Positions 26,726 to 34,800 of a stretch of DNA of 64,000 nt are shown here, in pieces (within the stretch, counting starts at the first letter, position 1; the number at the start of each line of letters is the position of its first letter). Below the pieces are notes generated by a model. It searched no databases, was not told the origin of the DNA, and saw only the letters and a program-made list of their open reading frames with translations. Origin of the DNA: Duganella phyllosphaerae (lineage in GTDB: Bacteria; Pseudomonadota; Gammaproteobacteria; Burkholderiales; Burkholderiaceae_D); the NCBI RefSeq assembly GCF_001758785.1, contig NZ_LROM01000066.1:62001-126000 (forward strand). Direction: 5' to 3'. A program made the translations under genes and the position numbers.

Positions 26726-27667
26726 ATGAAACTGAAACACACGAAATCCCTGGCCAGGCGCCTGCTGCCAGCGTTGTTGCTGGCAGTGTCGGTCACGGCG
26801 GCGGCAGCGCTGCCGCCGCTGTACGTGGACCCGCAATCGACGGCCGCCATCTGGGCCCGTAACAACCCCAGCGACGGCCGCGTGACCGACATCCGCAACC
26901 GCATCGCCAACCAGCCCGGCGCCAGGTGGTTCGGCGACTGGAGCGGGGGGATCGGCGCGGCGGTCGGCAATTTTGTCGGCGCCGCTGCGGCCAACGGCCG
27001 CACCCCGGTGCTGGTCGCCTACAACATCCCGGCGCGCGACTGCGGCCAGTTCAGCGCCGGCGGCGCCGGCTCGCTGCAAGCCTACCGTGACTGGATCCGC
27101 GCCTTTGCCGCCGCCATTGGCAACCGCCAGGCGATCGTGGTGCTGGAGCCGGACGCCTTGCCGCAACTGGACTGCCTGGACGCCGCCGGCAAGAGCGCGC
27201 GGCTGGAACTGTTCCGCTACGCGGTGGCGCAATTTACCGCGCTGGCGCCGGGCGCCTACCTGTACCTCGACATCGGCAACAGCGCCTGGCTGGCGCCAAC
27301 CGTGGCGGCCGCGCGCCTGGTGGACGCCGGCGTGGCTGGCGCACGCGGCTTCTCGCTCAACGTCTCCAACTACCGCACCGATGCCGAAAGCAATCCGTAC
27401 GGCGTGGCGGTGGCCAATGCGCTGCGCCAGCGCGGCCTGCAAAAAAATTTCGTGGTCGATACCAGCCGCAACGGCAACGGCCCGAATGGCACCCAGTGGT
27501 GCGACCCGGCCGGACGCAAGCTGGGCGTCACGCCCCGCATGAACGCGGCCGGCAGCGCGCCGGAGATGGCCTTGTGGATCAAGTCGCCCGGTGAATCGGA
27601 TGGCTGCGCGGCAGCGGCGGGAACCTTTTCACCGGAGCTGGCGTACAAGATGATTTACGGGTTCTAG
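26726..27667 (+). CDS. GH6 beta-1,4-glucanase (cellulase), copy 2
   Basis: Secreted GH6 enzyme of about 313 residues, paralogous to copy 1. It keeps YNIPARDCGQ, VVLEPDALPQLDCL and IKSPGESDGC, with the same spacing throughout. The signal peptide ends near TAAAA. Tandem ATGs at 26714, 26723 and 26726 are in frame; GGAGA at 26716-26720 best serves 26726. It follows the sugar permease by 54 bases. Divergence from copy 1 is spread along the protein, so the duplication is not recent, and differing chain-end or substrate preference is possible. Confidence 0.93.
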   Translation: MKLKHTKSLARRLLPALLLAVSVTAAAALPPLYVDPQSTAAIWARNNPSDGRVTDIRNRIANQPGARWFGDWSGGIGAAVGNFVGAAAANGRTPVLVAYNIPARDCGQFSAGGAGSLQAYRDWIRAFAAAIGNRQAIVVLEPDALPQLDCLDAAGKSARLELFRYAVAQFTALAPGAYLYLDIGNSAWLAPTVAAARLVDAGVAGARGFSLNVSNYRTDAESNPYGVAVANALRQRGLQKNFVVDTSRNGNGPNGTQWCDPAGRKLGVTPRMNAAGSAPEMALWIKSPGESDGCAAAAGTFSPELAYKMIYGF

Positions 27668-27731
27668 CCTGTCGAAAAGTGTCATGTCAACATCCCTGTG
27701 TTACATTTGCGCACTTACAGGGAGAAAACTC

Positions 27732-28340
27732 ATGGCATGTATGCGTAAAAGACTTCTTTGCGGCCTGCTGGCATCGGTACCGGTGTTGGCCACCAACGCG
27801 GCGGTGGCGGACACCTTTACCTTCGAGCTGACCTGGTCCGGCCAGTGGGCTTACGGGCCCGATGGTCCATACGGCAACAGCGACGCCAAGGCTTCTGCGG
27901 TGGTGGTAGTGGAAGCGCCGGCTTCCGACCCCAACGTGTCCATGGACCGCATCCGCAGCATGACCATGACCGTCGGTGATGCAGTGGTCGGCAACGGTAC
28001 TTTCAGCCAGCGCGATTTTACGTCCATCTCCACCTCCTACCGGCTGCTGCCCACGCTGGCGTTGAACGAGCGCTTCTGGCTGACCAGTTACAACCTGTAC
28101 GACTTCACGTTCTTTGGCAAAGGCAACGGCGCGCCCACCCAGTTCGCCAACTACACGCTGTGGTCGGGCGGTGTCCAGGGCAGCAATGCTCTCTACATGA
28201 GTTCAATGTACGTGACCCGCACCCTGACCTCCGCCGTGCCCGAACCTGCAACCGCCGCGCTGCTGCTTGGCGGCCTGGCCCTGGTGGGCGCCATCGCGCG
28301 GCGGCGTTCCTCACCCGGTGCGGATAATCTGCGCTACTGA
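27732..28340 (+). CDS. PEP-CTERM sorting domain protein
   Basis: A 202-residue exported protein: signal peptide to about residue 27 (CGLLASVPVLATNAAVA), a beta-rich body without a recognised family, and a C-terminal PEP-CTERM tail (VPEPATAALLLGGLALVGAI then RRRSS). The tail is the substrate of an exosortase, which is not encoded in this window. The protein is likely processed and delivered to the surface or the exopolysaccharide matrix. GGAGAAA stands before the chosen ATG. It lies 64 bases after the second GH6. Confidence 0.85.
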   Translation: MACMRKRLLCGLLASVPVLATNAAVADTFTFELTWSGQWAYGPDGPYGNSDAKASAVVVVEAPASDPNVSMDRIRSMTMTVGDAVVGNGTFSQRDFTSISTSYRLLPTLALNERFWLTSYNLYDFTFFGKGNGAPTQFANYTLWSGGVQGSNALYMSSMYVTRTLTSAVPEPATAALLLGGLALVGAIARRRSSPGADNLRY

Positions 28341-28435
28341 CGGCGCGGTAGTCGAACCTATCGAACAGCATGCCGTGGCCGCAGTGGCGCCGCAGGATCG
28401 GCGCATCTTTGCCTTTCCAGGCGACGGGGTGGACA

Positions 28436-31400
28436 TCAGTCGAAGCGCAATGTCAGGCTGCCTTCGTAGCCGCCATTGGCCATCGGCCAGGCGGCTGCAG
28501 GGCCGAGCGCTTCGGTGGGCGTGAATTTCTCGCCGATGGCGGGGATCGCGTGCAGCCACGACAGGTCGCCGGCAGGGAATTCCACCGTCGTATTGGCGTG
28601 CGAGATGCGCGGCGTGCCCACGCGCAGGTAGCCTTCCGCCTTGTTGTCGTTGCTGTTGATGTGCAGCCTGCCGGTGGCAGTGTCGAAGCGCGCCCAGCGC
28701 ACGCAGGCAAAGAAGCCCTGCGACTCCGGGTAGCGGAAGCGCTCGCCCGGTTGCTGGTCGAACTGCACCACCTCGTGCACGCCGAGCCAGGTGCCTTGCA
28801 GTCGATTTTTCCACACGCGATAGGGGCCTTCACCGAGCCAGCGCGTGCTGCGCAGCGCAGCTTCCGGGTGGTCGAACGTGATGCCGTGGTATTGCACCGC
28901 GCCGTCCAGGCGATAGCTGTAATCGAGCGTCAGGTCGCCGTTCGCGGCCATGGTCCAGCGCACGCGATCAAGTCCGCCGCTTTGGCTGGCCTCGATCCAG
29001 GCGACGGGTTTGCCGTCGGCATTGGCGCCGGTGCCGGTGCTGGTGCCGGAGCTTATGCCAGCTGCGCTGGCACTGGCGCTATTGGCCGCTCCGAGCAACG
29101 GAAATCGCCGGGCGGCGTGGCCCAGCCGTACGCTGTTCAGGGCGAGTTTCTGGCCGTGCTGGTCGGTGGCGTTGGTGATGCGTACGGCGAGCACCGGCTG
29201 TGGCGGAATGCGGTAAGCATTGCCGTCCGATTTGCGGCGGGTGGAGTCGAACACGGTTTTCCAGTTGGCGCCGTCGGCACTGATCTCGATCCTGAAGCGG
29301 GCGTAGGCGGCGCCCTTCCCGAATGCGGGGACGACTTCGATGACGCTGGCTGTCTGGGGCGTGGCCAGGCGGTGGACGGTGGCGCCAGCCGGGATGCCGC
29401 CGTTGCCGCCCGCATGATTTGCGGTATCGACTGCCAGCGGCAGCCAGGCCACCTCGGTATCGGCTGCGGCCAGCGGACGGGCGTAGGCCAGGCGCGGGCC
29501 GTTTGTCAGGGCCGACACGCGGCTGCCGTGTTGCAGCGTACGCAGCTGGCCGGTGGCCGCGTCGAAGATGGCGCTCACCGGTCCGGCCGCCAGGCGCACA
29601 GTGTCGCCCGTTGTGCTTACCGTGGGTGCGGCTGACGATGGCGCAGCAGCGGTAACAGTTGTTGGCGCAGCGCTGTTGGCAGAATCGGTCTGGCGGCTGG
29701 CGGCGTGCGCCAGCCGCGCCGGTTCGGCAAATCGGGCAGACAGGCGTTGGGACAAATCCCTGGCTGGATAAGTCCGAGTCCAGATCTGCTGCCCATCGGC
29801 GCCGGTGGCGGTGACCTCCAGCGCATCGGCATCGCGCTGGCGCCAGCCGGCCGGCAAGTGCAGATCGAGTTTGCCATCGCTGCGCGCCGCCACGCCGCTG
29901 GCGCTGCCCGCACCCCTGGCCAGTTCGCGTGGCTTGGTCGAGCCATCGTCCGGGCTGGCGAAGCGCAGCAGCCGCCAGTCGAAACGCACCTGGTCCAGGC
30001 CGACGAAGTCATAACGGTTGTGTACCGGCAGCGTGCCGTCGAAGCCGGCATCGAACCTGGCAGCACCCAGTTTGACCGGCGACCAGATATCCTTGACCGC
30101 GTAGTAGCTGCCTTCCTTCTCGTGGTGCGGACCGACGATGCCGTCCGGGCCGTACGTGCCATACGGGTCGATGCGTTTGGCCTGGTCGGTGCGGACCACG
30201 CCTTCGTCCACCAGCGCCCAGATCACGCCGCCCGCGCCCATGGGCGACGCCATCATCGCGTCCCAATAGTCTTGCAGGCTGGCACCACCGCCACCGTCGT
30301 ACAGCGCGTGCATGAATTCGGTCGGCATGAACAGGTTGGGGCCGCGCAGGCGTTCGTTGACCAGGTTCCAGTTCGGATAATGCTTGGTATCGAGGCCATT
30401 GAAGATGGCCCAAGGGTGGATGACCGGGCGCTGCTGCGGATCGTGCTTGCCGAACTCCGCATCGAGATCGGTATTGAAGCCGCCCTCGTTGCCGTTGGCC
30501 CAGAACAGGATGCTCGGGTGGTTGACATCGCGCGGCACCATCTGCGCCACCAGCTTGCGGCCGATGGCGGTGCCGTGCGCGGCCTGCCAGCCCGACAATT
30601 CGTCGATCACGTACAGGCCCAGTTCGTCCGCCGCTTCGAGAAAGGCGGGATCGGGCGGGTAGTGCGACATGCGCGCCGTGTTCATGTTCATCGATTTTAT
30701 AAGGCGCGCGTCGGCGTAGTGGTCGGCGCGGTCGAGGGCGCGGCCTGTCGCGGGCCGGAAGCTGTGGCGGTTGACGCCCTTGATGACGATCTTGCGCCCG
30801 TTCAGGTACAGGCCGTCGCCCTGGCGGACTTCGAAGGTGCGGAAACCGAAGCGGGTACTCTGCGTATGCAGCGCCTTGCCGCCGCGGCGCAGGGTGAGGC
30901 GCAGCGTGTAGAGGTTGGGGGTTTCCGCGGACCACAGGCGCGGCGCGGCCAGGGTGGCGCGCAAGGTGACGCCAGCGCTGGCGGAATCCGGCAGCACGGC
31001 GCGAAACACCGGCCCGACCGCTTTGCCGCCCGCATCGAATACCTGGCCGTCCACCGTGGCCCCAGGCAGAGGGTGCGACAAATTCACGTGCGCGGACAGG
31101 GAGCCATCTGCTCGCGCATCGATCGCCACGGCTGCAATGGCCTGCACCGGCGCCGCTTCCAGCCACACGGGACGGAAGATGCCGCCGAAGACCCAGTAGT
31201 CGCCGGCCCGCTCGGCCTTTTCGCTGACCGCGTCCGACGCCGCCTTGTTGACATCGACTTCCAGCAGGTTGTCGGCGTCGGCGGACAGTTTGACCAGCTT
31301 GGTGATGTCGTAGCCGAAACGGTAAAAGCCGCCGATGTGGGGCGGCCCGGCCGGCCTGCCGTTGACCCGTACCGTCGCCTCCGTCATCACGCCTTCGAAT

Positions 31401-31750
31401 ACCAGCCGGATGGTGCGGCCGCGCCAGGCCGGCGGCACGGCAAACTTCACCCGGTACTGGCCCTGCTCGTTGTGACGCTTGGCGCCTTCACCGTAATCGT
31501 AGCCACCGTATCCTTGCAGCTCCCAGTTCGATGGCACCGGTATCGTCGACCAGGCGCCGGCGCGGCGACCGTCGGACACCTTGAAGTCCCATGGCACCGC
31601 CGTTGCCGGCCCTTGGCCGGACAGGTAGCGCTGTTCGGTGACGGGGACGGCGGCATGGCCCGTGGTCGCGACGCAGGCCAGTAACGCCAGCAACATCGGC
31701 ATCGGCATCGGCATCGGCAATCGGGCGAACATTGTGACAACCGGGTCCAT
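28436..31750 (-). CDS. GH2 family glycoside hydrolase (beta-galactosidase-like)
   Basis: Exported 1104-residue family 2 enzyme. The signal peptide carries a Pro-Met repeat. The sugar-binding jelly roll (IPVPSNWELQGYGGYDYGEG), immunoglobulin-like domain and TIM barrel follow in order. The acid/base Glu is in FWANGNEGG (about residue 421) and the nucleophile in MPTEFMHAL (about residue 477). The long C-terminal part has a bgl-small-chain-like beta domain and a discoidin-like insert around residues 800-870. Substrate could be beta-galactoside or another beta-glycoside; GH2 also has mannosidase and glucuronidase branches. GGAGG precedes the ATG. It is convergent with the PEP-CTERM gene. Confidence 0.92.
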   Translation of the reverse strand: MDPVVTMFARLPMPMPMPMLLALLACVATTGHAAVPVTEQRYLSGQGPATAVPWDFKVSDGRRAGAWSTIPVPSNWELQGYGGYDYGEGAKRHNEQGQYRVKFAVPPAWRGRTIRLVFEGVMTEATVRVNGRPAGPPHIGGFYRFGYDITKLVKLSADADNLLEVDVNKAASDAVSEKAERAGDYWVFGGIFRPVWLEAAPVQAIAAVAIDARADGSLSAHVNLSHPLPGATVDGQVFDAGGKAVGPVFRAVLPDSASAGVTLRATLAAPRLWSAETPNLYTLRLTLRRGGKALHTQSTRFGFRTFEVRQGDGLYLNGRKIVIKGVNRHSFRPATGRALDRADHYADARLIKSMNMNTARMSHYPPDPAFLEAADELGLYVIDELSGWQAAHGTAIGRKLVAQMVPRDVNHPSILFWANGNEGGFNTDLDAEFGKHDPQQRPVIHPWAIFNGLDTKHYPNWNLVNERLRGPNLFMPTEFMHALYDGGGGASLQDYWDAMMASPMGAGGVIWALVDEGVVRTDQAKRIDPYGTYGPDGIVGPHHEKEGSYYAVKDIWSPVKLGAARFDAGFDGTLPVHNRYDFVGLDQVRFDWRLLRFASPDDGSTKPRELARGAGSASGVAARSDGKLDLHLPAGWRQRDADALEVTATGADGQQIWTRTYPARDLSQRLSARFAEPARLAHAASRQTDSANSAAPTTVTAAAPSSAAPTVSTTGDTVRLAAGPVSAIFDAATGQLRTLQHGSRVSALTNGPRLAYARPLAAADTEVAWLPLAVDTANHAGGNGGIPAGATVHRLATPQTASVIEVVPAFGKGAAYARFRIEISADGANWKTVFDSTRRKSDGNAYRIPPQPVLAVRITNATDQHGQKLALNSVRLGHAARRFPLLGAANSASASAAGISSGTSTGTGANADGKPVAWIEASQSGGLDRVRWTMAANGDLTLDYSYRLDGAVQYHGITFDHPEAALRSTRWLGEGPYRVWKNRLQGTWLGVHEVVQFDQQPGERFRYPESQGFFACVRWARFDTATGRLHINSNDNKAEGYLRVGTPRISHANTTVEFPAGDLSWLHAIPAIGEKFTPTEALGPAAAWPMANGGYEGSLTLRFD
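31695..31718. repeat. Hexanucleotide tandem repeat in the GH2 signal peptide
   Basis: Four perfect copies of ATCGGC, coding Pro-Met on the minus strand. A copy-number change would lengthen or shorten the signal peptide without a frameshift, and each Met offers an alternative start. Confidence 0.8.
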
Positions 31751-32037
31751 GGCAGGCCTCCGTAATCAAACCGCCCAGCATAGCCACACTGTGACTCGAA
31801 GTCATCCATTCTTGGATCGCGCCATCCAAGTGATCGCGGCGATGATTATTTGGCCCACTGACGATCAGACTGGTCTTACATCGGCCTGGCTCAAAGACGC
31901 ACAGAGCACGCGAGTTGGCCTTGCTAGAATTTATTCGTTTCATCCGCCCACGCCAACCCGGACCTTTCTATGCTGCCATTACACGACAAGCCGCCTACCA
32001 TTCCCGCCGGTGCAGGAAAATCGTCGAGGGGACAGCC
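31751..32037. other. Divergent intergenic region, no gene seen
   Basis: 287 bases between the GH2 gene and the isoaspartyl peptidase gene. The base composition is closer to even than in the genes around it, and the frames are poor in host-type codons. The promoters of both divergent genes must lie here, but I could not fix a convincing pair of boxes. GAGGGGA near 32026 is the ribosome site of the peptidase. Confidence 0.45.
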
Positions 32038-32934
32038 GTGAGCGCCCCGGTGGCAGTGGTGGTGCACGGCGGCGCCGGCGCCTCGCAGGACGACGTGGAC
32101 GGCTGCCAGGTGGCAGCGCGCGCCGCCCTCGATGTGCTGCAAGCCGGCGGCGAGTCGCTCGACGCAGTGGTGCGCGCCGTGATGGTGCTCGAAGACGATG
32201 ACCGCTTCAATGCCGGCACCGGTTCGGTGGTGGCCCCCGACGGCGCCACCATCGAAATGGACGCCTCGGTCATGGACACGCGCGGCAGGCTGGGTGCGGT
32301 GGCGTGCGTGCGCGACGTGCGCAACCCGGTGCTGCTGGCACGCGAAGTGGCCAACACGCCGCACCGCCTGCTGGCCGGTGAAGGCGCGCAGCGATTTGCC
32401 GAGGTCAGCATGCTCGAATCTTCCTTGCCGGTGACCGGCGAGCAGGCCAAGCGCCGTGCGGTCAAGCTGGCACAGGCACTGAAAGCGCCGTCGCCGGCGG
32501 AGACGGCCAAGCGCGCGGCGCTCTTGCGTCAATGGAACTATCCCGACCAGCCGGTACCGGCGGCGGCCGAAGGCTGCGACACCGTGGGCGCTGTCGCCCG
32601 CGACGCCGAAGGCCATTTCGCCGTGGCAGCTTCCACCGGCGGCGTCAGCCCGGCGCTGCTGGGGCGGGTGGGCGACACGCCGCTCATCGGCGCCGGTTTT
32701 TATGCCGGGCCTGAAGGCGCGGTGGCCGCGACCGGCACCGGCGAAGACATCATCCCGCTGCTGCTCTCCCATACCGTGTACCAGTGGATCGCGGACGGCG
32801 TGCCGTTGCAGCAGGCGCTCGAACGCGGGGTGGCGCTGCTGCCTGCCGACAGCGACGTCGGCATCATCGCCGTCAGCCGTACGGAAGCGCGACACCATAG
32901 CAACCGGGCCATGCCAACCTCGAACGGAGACTAA
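32038..32934 (+). CDS. iaaA: Isoaspartyl peptidase / L-asparaginase (plant type, Ntn-hydrolase)
   Basis: A 298-residue precursor that cleaves itself into two subunits. The N-terminal HGGAGA and FNAGTGSVV motifs and the nucleophile Thr182 in GCDTVGAVARD are those of the IaaA family; autoproteolysis before Thr182 frees the catalytic Thr. Family members hydrolyse beta-aspartyl dipeptides, including the beta-Asp-Arg released from cyanophycin, and asparagine. The start is GTG at 32038 with GAGGGGA upstream; a longer frame to 31915 has no homology. The cyanophycinase remnant begins on the very next base after the stop, so the pair was once a cyanophycin-degradation operon. Confidence 0.92.
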   Translation: MSAPVAVVVHGGAGASQDDVDGCQVAARAALDVLQAGGESLDAVVRAVMVLEDDDRFNAGTGSVVAPDGATIEMDASVMDTRGRLGAVACVRDVRNPVLLAREVANTPHRLLAGEGAQRFAEVSMLESSLPVTGEQAKRRAVKLAQALKAPSPAETAKRAALLRQWNYPDQPVPAAAEGCDTVGAVARDAEGHFAVAASTGGVSPALLGRVGDTPLIGAGFYAGPEGAVAATGTGEDIIPLLLSHTVYQWIADGVPLQQALERGVALLPADSDVGIIAVSRTEARHHSNRAMPTSNGD

Positions 32935-33093
32935 ATGGACAACAGCAAACCAGAACGCAACGGCCACCTGGTCATCATCGGTGGCAGCGAAGACCGCACC
33001 GATGGCCGGGGCATCCTGAAAAAATTTGTCGAACTGTCGGGCGGCTCGCAGGCCAGCATCCTGGTCATCACAGCGGCCAGCGCGGTACAAGAT
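32935..33093 (+). pseudogene. Truncated cyanophycinase (5' fragment)
   Basis: The first 50 or so residues (GHLVIIGGSEDRTDGRGILK, then FVELSGGSQASILVITAASA) match the N-terminus of cyanophycinase, a serine exopeptidase of about 270-420 residues that releases beta-Asp-Arg dipeptides from cyanophycin. Homology ends at about 33090, before the catalytic Ser/His region. The frame then runs on as an antisense reading of the halogenase 3' end, whose stop is at 33107. No remainder of the gene is present downstream. This is a deletion or rearrangement scar, not a functional enzyme. Confidence 0.8.
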
Positions 33094-33106
33094 ACGGCGC
33101 TTGTGG

Positions 33107-34609
33107 TTATGGCTTGCCCCCAGGGCAGTACCGCTCGACGTACGCCTGGTGCCCCGGCATCTGCGCCACCGTCCGGTCGATGCCGGTGCGGATGCCATCC
33201 AGGAATGCTGCCAGCTCGCGCTCGGGCATCACGTGCGCGGTATGGTGCTGCGTGCGCGGAATCAAACCCTGGCCCAGCATCACCTGCACCCACGAGTTCT
33301 CGGAAAACAGCTCGTTCTGGGAGCGGAACACCCGGCCCGAACCGCCAAACAGGTCGAGCCGGTGCTGCAATGACGGCGGCACTGCCATGTCCCGCGCGGC
33401 GCGCCAGTACGGCGTGTCGTCACGCTCGGTCACCTTGTAGTGCAGGATGATGAAGTCGCGGATGGTGCGGATATCGTCGGCGGCCTGGGTGTTGAATTCG
33501 GCCACGTCGGCCGGCTCGATGCCCTCGGTCGGGAACAGCTGCAACAGGCGCACGATGCTGCGCTGAATCAGGTGGATGCTGGTCGATTCGATCGGCTCGA
33601 GGAAGCCCGAAGCCAGGCCCAGGCCGATCACGTTGCCGGCCCATACCTGCTGGCGCTGGCCGGGCGTGAAGCGGATCACGCGCGGCTCGGTCAGCGGCTT
33701 GCCTTCCAGGTTGGCCAGCAGCGCGGCCCGCGCGGTGTCGTCATCGACGAAGCGGCTCGAGAACACCATGCCGTTGCCGGTGCGGTGTTGCAGCGGAATG
33801 CGCCATTGCCAGCCCCAGTCGTGGGCGATCGCACGCGTGTACGGCACGGCCGGGCCGACCGATTCAGTCTGCACCGCGATGGCGCTGTCGTTGAACAGCC
33901 ATTGCGACCAGTCATCGTATGGCACGCCCATGGTCTGGCCCAGCAGCAGCGAGCGGAAGCCGGTGCAGTCGAGGAACAGGTCGCCTTCCAGGCGGCGGCC
34001 GGAATCGAGCACCAGCGCCGCGACGTTGCCATTGGCCGGGTCGCGCTGGACGTCGGCGATCTTGCCCTCGATGCGTTCGATGCCGAAGTGTTCGGCATAG
34101 CGGCGCAGGTAGCGCGCGTAGCGGCTGGCGTCGAGGTGATAGGCATACACCAGGCCGTCGTCGGGCAGGTGGCCGAAGCGCAGCGCGCGCGCGGCCTTGT
34201 GCTCGAGGCAGTAGTCGCCGTAGTCGGCGGCAATGCCGGCCTCGCGGCCTTTTTGCCAGAAGTGGTGGAAGCCGGCGGTCCAGTGGTCGGTGCCGGTGGA
34301 ACCGAATGCGTGGATGTAATCGTGGCCGCGCGCACGCCAGTTTTCAAAACTGATGCCGAGCTTAAAGGTGGCCTGGGTGGCTGCCATGAAGTCGCGCTCG
34401 TCGATGTCGATCAGGCGGTGGAACTGCGCCAGGCTCGGGATGGTGGCTTCGCCCACGCCCACGGTGCCGATGTCGTCGGACTCGACCAGCTTGATGTCGA
34501 GCACCTTGCCCAGGGTGCGGGAGAGGGCGGCGGCGGCCATCCAGCCGGCGGTGCCGCCGCCGGCGATGATGAGCCGGCGCACCGGGCGGGATTGCTGTTG
34601 GTGAGGCAT
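33107..34609 (-). CDS. Flavin-dependent tryptophan halogenase family protein
   Basis: A 500-residue FAD-dependent halogenase. It has the N-terminal dinucleotide motif IIAGGGTAGWMAAAALS, catalytic Lys83 in ATFKLGISFENW, the family motif WGWQWRIPLQ (WxWxIP) and the Glu of GLASGFLEPIESTSIHLI that positions the indole or phenol. Tryptophan, or another aromatic, would be halogenated by HOCl made at the flavin; a flavin reductase is not evident next door. The start at 34609 follows GAGGAA; an open frame extends to 35353 but is a shadow of the DUF819 gene. It lies between the broken cyanophycinase and an inverted-repeat element, which suggests insertion. No other biosynthetic genes flank it. Confidence 0.93.
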   Translation of the reverse strand: MPHQQQSRPVRRLIIAGGGTAGWMAAAALSRTLGKVLDIKLVESDDIGTVGVGEATIPSLAQFHRLIDIDERDFMAATQATFKLGISFENWRARGHDYIHAFGSTGTDHWTAGFHHFWQKGREAGIAADYGDYCLEHKAARALRFGHLPDDGLVYAYHLDASRYARYLRRYAEHFGIERIEGKIADVQRDPANGNVAALVLDSGRRLEGDLFLDCTGFRSLLLGQTMGVPYDDWSQWLFNDSAIAVQTESVGPAVPYTRAIAHDWGWQWRIPLQHRTGNGMVFSSRFVDDDTARAALLANLEGKPLTEPRVIRFTPGQRQQVWAGNVIGLGLASGFLEPIESTSIHLIQRSIVRLLQLFPTEGIEPADVAEFNTQAADDIRTIRDFIILHYKVTERDDTPYWRAARDMAVPPSLQHRLDLFGGSGRVFRSQNELFSENSWVQVMLGQGLIPRTQHHTAHVMPERELAAFLDGIRTGIDRTVAQMPGHQAYVERYCPGGKP

Positions 34610-34634
34610 GTCTCGGAGTTCCTCTCTGCGTGGA

Positions 34635-34755
34635 GGGAACCTCGAAAAACCTACTGCGCGATCCGCTATCGCCGCTCCGTTGCTCAGCGTACAGCCGTAC
34701 GCTTGCGCTACTCGCGACGATAACGAACCGCTCGCTACGGTTTTTCGAGGTCCCC
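34635..34755. repeat. 121-bp imperfect inverted-repeat element (MITE-like or structured leader)
   Basis: The ends GGGAACCTCGAAAAACC (34635-34651) and GGTTTTTCGAGGTCCCC (34739-34755) are inverted copies with one mismatch. The interior is also roughly self-complementary down to AGCGTAC-AGCC-GTACGCT at the centre. As RNA it would form a long hairpin ending about 25 bases before the halogenase start codon. Such size and symmetry fit a MITE/REP-like element, or a structured 5' leader. No transposase is nearby. Confidence 0.7.
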
Positions 34756-34800
34756 TGGAGATGATTATTGTTGTATTGCCAACCGCATATTCTACACTCG

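Noticed and set aside
29705..31684. A 659-residue plus-strand frame over the GH2 gene
   Set aside because: Shadow of the GH2 gene, which has intact catalytic motifs; the plus frame lacks any domain.
33094..33450. Continuation of the cyanophycinase frame to 171 residues
   Set aside because: After about 33093 the residues are an antisense reading of the halogenase C-terminus and lack cyanophycinase motifs.
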